A stretch of DNA of 9,461 nucleotides from positions 798 to 10,258 of the forward strand of contig DBBK01000124.1 of the NCBI GenBank assembly GCA_002292165.1. The letters are read 5' to 3'. The notes under the pieces are model-generated. The model was not told the origin of the DNA. It saw nothing but the letters and a program-made list of their open reading frames with translations, and did not search any database. Source of the stretch: Brevundimonas sp. UBA986 (GTDB taxonomy: Bacteria > Pseudomonadota > Alphaproteobacteria > Caulobacterales > Caulobacteraceae). This document shows positions 6,315 to 9,461 of the stretch, piece after piece (the stretch's first letter is position 1; each line of letters begins with the position of its first letter). The translations under genes and the position numbers were made by a program.

Positions 6315-6333
6315 GTAATCGCGGTGACATTAC
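6315..6333. promoter_or_regulatory. Inverted repeat GTAAT-N9-ATTAC in the chvI divergent promoter region
   Basis: Two 5-bp arms separated by 9 bp (19 bp in all), lying 74 bp upstream of chvI and 73 bp upstream of the divergent gene. This midway position suits a site acting on both promoters. The arms are short, so chance occurrence is possible. The bound protein, if any, is unknown. Confidence 0.3.
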
Positions 6334-6405
6334 GGCCACAGCCCATCGGAACCAAGCCTTTAGGGGCTCAACCTCGCCTTAAAGCCTCTGTGCGAGGGTG
6401 CCCCC

Positions 6406-8115
6406 ATGGCCGGACCTGTCCACTACGAGATCTATATCCGCAAGACGGCGCCCTCGTCCTGGACCCTGTCCATGGCGACCGAGGACCGAAAGACGGCGAT
6501 CGACACGGCCGAGGACCTGATGCGCGATCGCCAGGCCGTGGCGGTGCGGGTCACCAAGGAGACCCTCGACCCCGACACGATGGAGTTCAACAGCGTCGTC
6601 CTGATGACCCGGGGCGCGCCCGAGGCGCCGAAGAAACAGGTCGCCGAGATCGATGTCGGCCCGGCGTGCCAACAGCCGGGCGACCTCTATGCGCCGCATG
6701 CGCGCGACCTGATCGGCCGGGTTCTGGAGGACTGGCTGTTCCGCAACGGGGCCACGGCCTATGAGCTGCTGCACCGGCCGGATCTGGTCGAGAAGCTGGA
6801 GGCCTCGGGCGTCGAGCTGCAGCACGCGCTGCAGAAGATCGCCATTCCCGAGGCCCAGGCCAACGGCATGGCCACCCACGACCTGATCCGCCACTACCAG
6901 AAGCTCACTGGCCAGGCGATGGAGCGGGTCATCACCGCCGGGCGGCGCAAGGTCTTCGCCAATCTGGCCGACCATTCCCTGGCCGACATCGCGCATCGGA
7001 TTTCCGGAGCCCCGGACCGGGCCTTCATCATCGGCGGGGTGATCTGCGGCGCCCTGGTCGGGGTCAAGGGGGCGCGGGCGCGGCTGGGCGCCCTGATGGA
7101 CCTCGCCGACCGGGCGCCGCCGGCGGGACCGCCGCGCGCCCTGATCCTGGTCTGCCTCGAACAGATCCTGTGCGAACTCTTCGCCCCCCGTCCGAACCAG
7201 GCCGAGATTCTGGGCCCCTCGCTGGATCTCGGCGGCAGCATGGCCGCCATCGTCCGCATGGTGGCTCCGCGCGAGATCGACCGCCTGGTGCGGGCCGACC
7301 CGCGCCTGACCCTGCTGATGCCCGTCGTCGACGGACCCGCCGCCCGGCTGGGCGAGCATCTGGCCGCCGGGGAGTTTCCGATCCTGGCCGCGTCGCTGGC
7401 GCGCAATGTCCTGCGCGAACTGATGGGGCCGCGCCGCCTGCGTCCGTCCGATCCGGTGGGCGAGATCGACATCCTGCGGACGCTCGCCATGTCGCTGACC
7501 GCGACCGCCGGTCGGCTGCTGACGATGGAGGAGGTTCAGAACGCCTTCGTCGAACGCTCCAGGAGCCTGGTCACCGCCGACTTCGTCGCCAACTACGTCA
7601 GCCTTTGCGAGACGGTGCTGTGCGAGGCCGAGACCCTGACCAAGCTGTGCGAGAACGTCACCGGCCCGGCCAACAAGCGCTCGGCCGCCCGCTGGCTGGC
7701 GGCCTGTGTGACCTCGCTGCGCTTCGAGACCGAGATGCGCAACTCGCCGGTGCGGCCGACGCAGAAGCTGCACATCCTGGCGGGGCTGCAGCGTTCGGTG
7801 CGGGCCAGCGCCCTGGCGGAACATGACGAGACCCAGATCTGCACCGCCATCGGCGAGGTCGGCGGGGTGATCGAGGGCGAGGCCAAGCTGTCGATCCAGC
7901 TCGGCAAGGCCGCGGCGCCCGCACCGCAGAAGCTGGCCGCCCTGCTGCGGCTGGCCGCCGGTGAGACCGCGCCGCTGGGGCCGGCGGCGGACCGGGCCAA
8001 GGCCGAGGCCATCCGCCTGTTCCGCGCCCCGGAAACCCGCACGGCCCTGGGCGCCGCGCCCGAGGCCCTGGGCGAGCTCAAGGGGCTGATGAAGTCGGCG
8101 GGCCTCGCGGCCTAG
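6406..8115 (+). CDS. Conserved-looking cytosolic protein of unknown function, divergent from chvI
   Basis: I do not recognise this 569-residue protein with certainty. Residues 5-70 form a mixed alpha/beta domain with strands YEIYIRK (8-13) and SWTLSMA (18-24), a helix (28-41), then AVAVRVTKE (44-52) and FNSVVLMTR (61-69). This looks like a compact two-layer domain. About 95-500 is predicted mostly helical. Residues 209-220 are Gly-rich and hydrophobic but too short for a sure membrane span, and there is no signal peptide, so I infer a cytosolic location. Three LCE triplets occur close together (C401, C406, C415), and C256 lies in a fourth (ILCEL). About 500-569 is an Ala/Pro-rich linker and helix. 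ATG at 6406 follows GAGGG (6394-6398). Third-position G+C matches the neighbours, so recent transfer is not suggested. Divergence from chvI hints at co-regulation. Confidence 0.85.
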   Translation: MAGPVHYEIYIRKTAPSSWTLSMATEDRKTAIDTAEDLMRDRQAVAVRVTKETLDPDTMEFNSVVLMTRGAPEAPKKQVAEIDVGPACQQPGDLYAPHARDLIGRVLEDWLFRNGATAYELLHRPDLVEKLEASGVELQHALQKIAIPEAQANGMATHDLIRHYQKLTGQAMERVITAGRRKVFANLADHSLADIAHRISGAPDRAFIIGGVICGALVGVKGARARLGALMDLADRAPPAGPPRALILVCLEQILCELFAPRPNQAEILGPSLDLGGSMAAIVRMVAPREIDRLVRADPRLTLLMPVVDGPAARLGEHLAAGEFPILAASLARNVLRELMGPRRLRPSDPVGEIDILRTLAMSLTATAGRLLTMEEVQNAFVERSRSLVTADFVANYVSLCETVLCEAETLTKLCENVTGPANKRSAARWLAACVTSLRFETEMRNSPVRPTQKLHILAGLQRSVRASALAEHDETQICTAIGEVGGVIEGEAKLSIQLGKAAAPAPQKLAALLRLAAGETAPLGPAADRAKAEAIRLFRAPETRTALGAAPEALGELKGLMKSAGLAA

Positions 8116-8124
8116 ACTTTCGGC

Positions 8125-8457
8125 TCAGTCGAAGATGTCGAAGATGCTGTCGCGCTTCTTCTTCTTGTAGTGGTCCCGATCGTCGTGGCGATAGCGGTCG
8201 TCACGACGATGATCGTCACGATACGCCGATCCTCCGCCACCCCAGGGCTGGGACGGCTGTTGCGGCGGCGGGGCATAGGTCTGCTGCGGGGCGGGCGCCG
8301 AGGCGCGGCCGTCGGCGGTCGCGGCCTCCATCAGCTTCTCCAGCTCGCCCCGGTCCAGCCAGACGCCCCGGCAGCTGGGGCACATGTCGAACTGGACGCC
8401 GGAGCGCTCCATGGTCTGCATGGCGGAAGAATCATTGGGGCACATCAGAAGCGGCAT
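8125..8457 (-). CDS. Small TFIIB-type zinc-ribbon protein with charged low-complexity tail
   Basis: A 110-residue protein. Residues 1-45 form a zf-TFIIB-type ribbon: CPND at 6-9, then MCPSCRGVWLDRGELEKLM (25-43) with C26 and C29. The spacing and the CxGvWLDRGELEKL block are diagnostic of this small family, whose biochemical role is not established. Residues 50-75 are Ala/Pro/Gln/Gly-rich. Residues 78-98 are a D/R/H/Y-rich polyampholyte, then KKKK and an acidic-hydrophobic end SIFDIFD. The last part is encoded by a tandem 9-bp repeat (GTCGAAGAT twice on the plus strand, 8128-8145). ATG at 8457 follows GAGGA with 7 nt spacing. The gene converges on the unknown plus-strand gene with only 9 bp between stops and no terminator visible. 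Family is firm; function is unknown. Confidence 0.88.
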   Translation of the reverse strand: MPLLMCPNDSSAMQTMERSGVQFDMCPSCRGVWLDRGELEKLMEAATADGRASAPAPQQTYAPPPQQPSQPWGGGGSAYRDDHRRDDRYRHDDRDHYKKKKRDSIFDIFD

Positions 8458-8731
8458 GGTCGGTCCTCATTCGGGAAGCGGGGTTCGAGGCGCCCGACGA
8501 CTGGCCGTTAAGAGGGGACAAGCCGTTCGCCGGGCGCACCCGATGCGGTCCGACATCGCGCCGACCTCCGGCCTCTCGCGACGCACTGGGGGGACAGCCG
8601 TGGCGGATTGACCGGAAGACGGCGCCAGAGGGGCCCGTCCCGCCTCGGAAACCTAGGAAGCCCGTGTCTGCGCGCCAATCCGGCGAGAGGTCGCGCGGCG
8701 GGAGGTCGCAGGGCTCGTCGCGTAAGAGGGG
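8458..8731. other. 274-bp spacer upstream of the zinc-ribbon gene; no gene seen
   Basis: No convincing coding region is present. Readings in this stretch are Arg/Pro-rich and lack ribosome-binding sites. The spacer must contain the promoter of the zinc-ribbon gene unless that gene is cotranscribed with the flavoprotein gene at the right. It is marked by extensive self-complementarity (see the element at 8572-8729) and by a hairpin at 8533-8562: GGCG/CGCC outer stem and CGATG/CATCG inner stem, with a CACC bulge and an 8-nt loop. The 9-mer TAAGAGGGG occurs at 8509-8517 and again at 8723-8731. Confidence 0.6.
8572..8729. ncRNA. Candidate structured RNA (nested long-range helices), strand undecided
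   Basis: CCTCTCGCGACG (8572-8583) pairs with CGTCGCGTAAGAGG (8716-8729): 7 bp, a 2-nt TA bulge, then 5 bp. Nested inside, CGGATTG (8604-8610) pairs perfectly with CAATCCG (8676-8682). The 3' side of the open region between the helices can itself form GCGA-GAGG-TCGC (8683-8694), and the apical part can fold through GAGG/CCTC. An end helix, a large asymmetric internal loop and an apical stem resemble the topology of 6S-like RNAs or a long 5' leader. I do not see conserved sequences of 6S, SRP, RNase P or tmRNA, and high G+C raises the chance of accidental pairing. The helices are seen directly; that an RNA is made is inference. Confidence 0.3.
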
Positions 8732-9461
8732 TCAGCAGTCCTGACCGGCGGCCCAGCCGGAGGACCAGGCCCACTGGAAATTATAGCCGCCCAGCCAGCC
8801 GGTGACGTCCACCGCCTCGCCGATGAAATACAGGCCAGGGACGGTGGTCGCGGCCATGGTCTTCTGGTCCAGGGCGGCCGTGTCGACCCCGCCCAGGGTG
8901 ACCTCGGCGGTGCGATAGCCTTCCGATCCGACCGGTTTGACGGTCCAGCCGTTCACGGCGGCGGCCAGGGCCTGAAGCTTCGCATTGCCCATCTCGGCCA
9001 GCTTGCCTTCGCGGCCGGGCGTCGAAAGGCCTTCGCGCTCGAGGATGGAATCGGCCAACCGACGCGGGATGATATGGCCGAGCGCCGTCGCCAGCGCCTG
9101 TTTGCCGTTGGCCTCCTTGGCCGCCTTCAGGGCTTCGAACACCTTGACGCCCGGCGCCATGTCGACCCGGATCGCCTCGCCTTCGCGCCACCAGGAGCTG
9201 ATCTGCAGGATGGCCGGGCCGCTGAGGCCGCGGTGGGTGAAGAGCATGGCTTCCGCGAAGTCGGGCGCCGGCCCGCGGGGAGGCGCCGGATCGGCGGAGA
9301 CCACGGCGTCGACGGCCACCCCGGCCAGGGGCTGAAGCCGTTCCAGCAGGCCCGTCTCGAAGGTCAGGGGCACGAGGGCGGGCCGGGTGTCGGTGACGCG
9401 CAGGCCGAACTGGCGGGCAACATCATAGGCCCAGCCGGTCGCGCCCATCTTCGGGATCGAC
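8732..9461 (-). CDS. NAD(P)/FAD-dependent oxidoreductase, HI0933/BaiN-like family (partial, N-terminus off window)
   Basis: The C-terminal ~243 residues of a flavoprotein whose family members are about 390-420 aa; the N-terminal FAD-binding Rossmann half lies beyond the right edge. Translation is open through the edge and starts SIPKMGATGWAYDVARQFGL, which is the conserved mid-protein block of the family, so the internal ATG at 9448 is not the true start. FTHRGLSGPAILQIS is the hallmark of the inserted domain. The C-terminal cofactor-binding block GLYFIGEAVDVTGWLGGYNF, followed by QWAWSSGWAAG, is also typical. E. coli YhiN belongs to this family; one member (BaiN) was assigned to bile-acid double-bond reduction, but most have no known substrate. 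The reaction here cannot be named. The stop is TGA at 8734-8732, and the structured spacer begins within 3 nt of it. Confidence 0.93.
   Translation of the reverse strand, partial: SIPKMGATGWAYDVARQFGLRVTDTRPALVPLTFETGLLERLQPLAGVAVDAVVSADPAPPRGPAPDFAEAMLFTHRGLSGPAILQISSWWREGEAIRVDMAPGVKVFEALKAAKEANGKQALATALGHIIPRRLADSILEREGLSTPGREGKLAEMGNAKLQALAAAVNGWTVKPVGSEGYRTAEVTLGGVDTAALDQKTMAATTVPGLYFIGEAVDVTGWLGGYNFQWAWSSGWAAGQDC

Larger units (their letters stand above)
6242..6405. promoter_or_regulatory. Divergent promoter region between chvI and the unknown gene at 6406
   Basis: This 164-bp spacer must carry the promoters of both divergent genes. I find no convincing -35/-10 pair for the housekeeping sigma factor on either strand. 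It is less G+C-rich than the flanks and contains two small dyads: CGCTTcAAGCG (6291-6301) and GTAAT-N9-ATTAC (6315-6333). The ribosome-binding site of the rightward gene is probably GAGGG at 6394-6398. ChvI autoregulation through this region is plausible but not shown. Confidence 0.5.

Noticed and set aside
6242..6355. Upstream ATG start for chvI at 6355
   Set aside because: It would add 38 residues not found in ChvI-type regulators and lacks a ribosome-binding site. TTG at 6241 has AGGAGG at ideal distance.
6348..6373. GGAACC at 6348-6353 as an ECF -35 element for the unknown gene
   Set aside because: No CGTT/CGTC/CGAA-like -10 occurs 16-17 nt downstream (the bases are AACC/ACCT).
6379..7824. 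Long minus-strand open frame antisense to the unknown 569-aa gene (481 codons)
   Set aside because: The plus-strand frame has a good start, balanced composition and regular secondary-structure patterns. The antisense one is Gln/Arg/Gly/Asp-rich and starts without a ribosome-binding site.
8480..8500. GGTTCGAGG as a tRNA T-loop
   Set aside because: The flanking bases cannot form a 5-bp T-stem and no acceptor, D or anticodon arms are found upstream.

Overview
The window looks like core chromosome of a high-G+C alphaproteobacterium, most likely Caulobacterales and Brevundimonas-like. The evidence is very strong G/C preference at third codon positions, a ChvI/ChvG pair followed by a short HprK, an EIIA-Man protein and HPr, and Caulobacter-style protein sequences. 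I see no mobile element, CRISPR array, tRNA or rRNA. Coding density is high, and no gene-free stretch exceeds about 275 bases.

Layout, left to right. A short hairpin and a Gfo/Idh/MocA-type oxidoreductase gene (+) occupy 1-1062. Converging on it is a two-gene unit on the minus strand (2615 down to 1069): a cytochrome b561-type membrane protein, then a Tat-exported molybdopterin oxidoreductase with a possible lipobox. Upstream of that unit, just after the HPr stop codon, lies a good match to an ECF sigma promoter of the Caulobacter SigF type. Next comes a long minus-strand cluster, transcribed chvI -> chvG -> hprK -> (110-bp gap with a perfect palindrome) -> EIIA -> ptsH. This is the alphaproteobacterial envelope-stress two-component system joined to an incomplete, regulatory phosphotransferase system. 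Divergent from chvI is a 569-residue protein of unknown function (6406-8115, +). It converges on a small TFIIB-type zinc-ribbon protein (8125-8457, -). A 274-bp spacer with strong self-complementarity separates that gene from a HI0933/BaiN-type flavoprotein gene, which runs off the right edge and lacks its N-terminus.

How the genes may work together. ChvG senses an envelope or acid signal and phosphorylates ChvI. HprK, whose start codon lies 4 nt beyond the chvG stop, would phosphorylate the serine of HPr, while the histidines of HPr and EIIA carry phosphate from an Enzyme I encoded elsewhere. The cytochrome b/molybdoenzyme pair would feed quinone-pool electrons to, or take them from, a periplasmic molybdenum centre, possibly for repair of oxidised molecules under ECF control.

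The points most worth a second look are the ECF-type promoter, the unknown protein divergent from chvI, the structured 8572-8729 segment, and the C8 tract inside chvI. No wholly new system is evident. Most of the window is a conserved regulatory locus.
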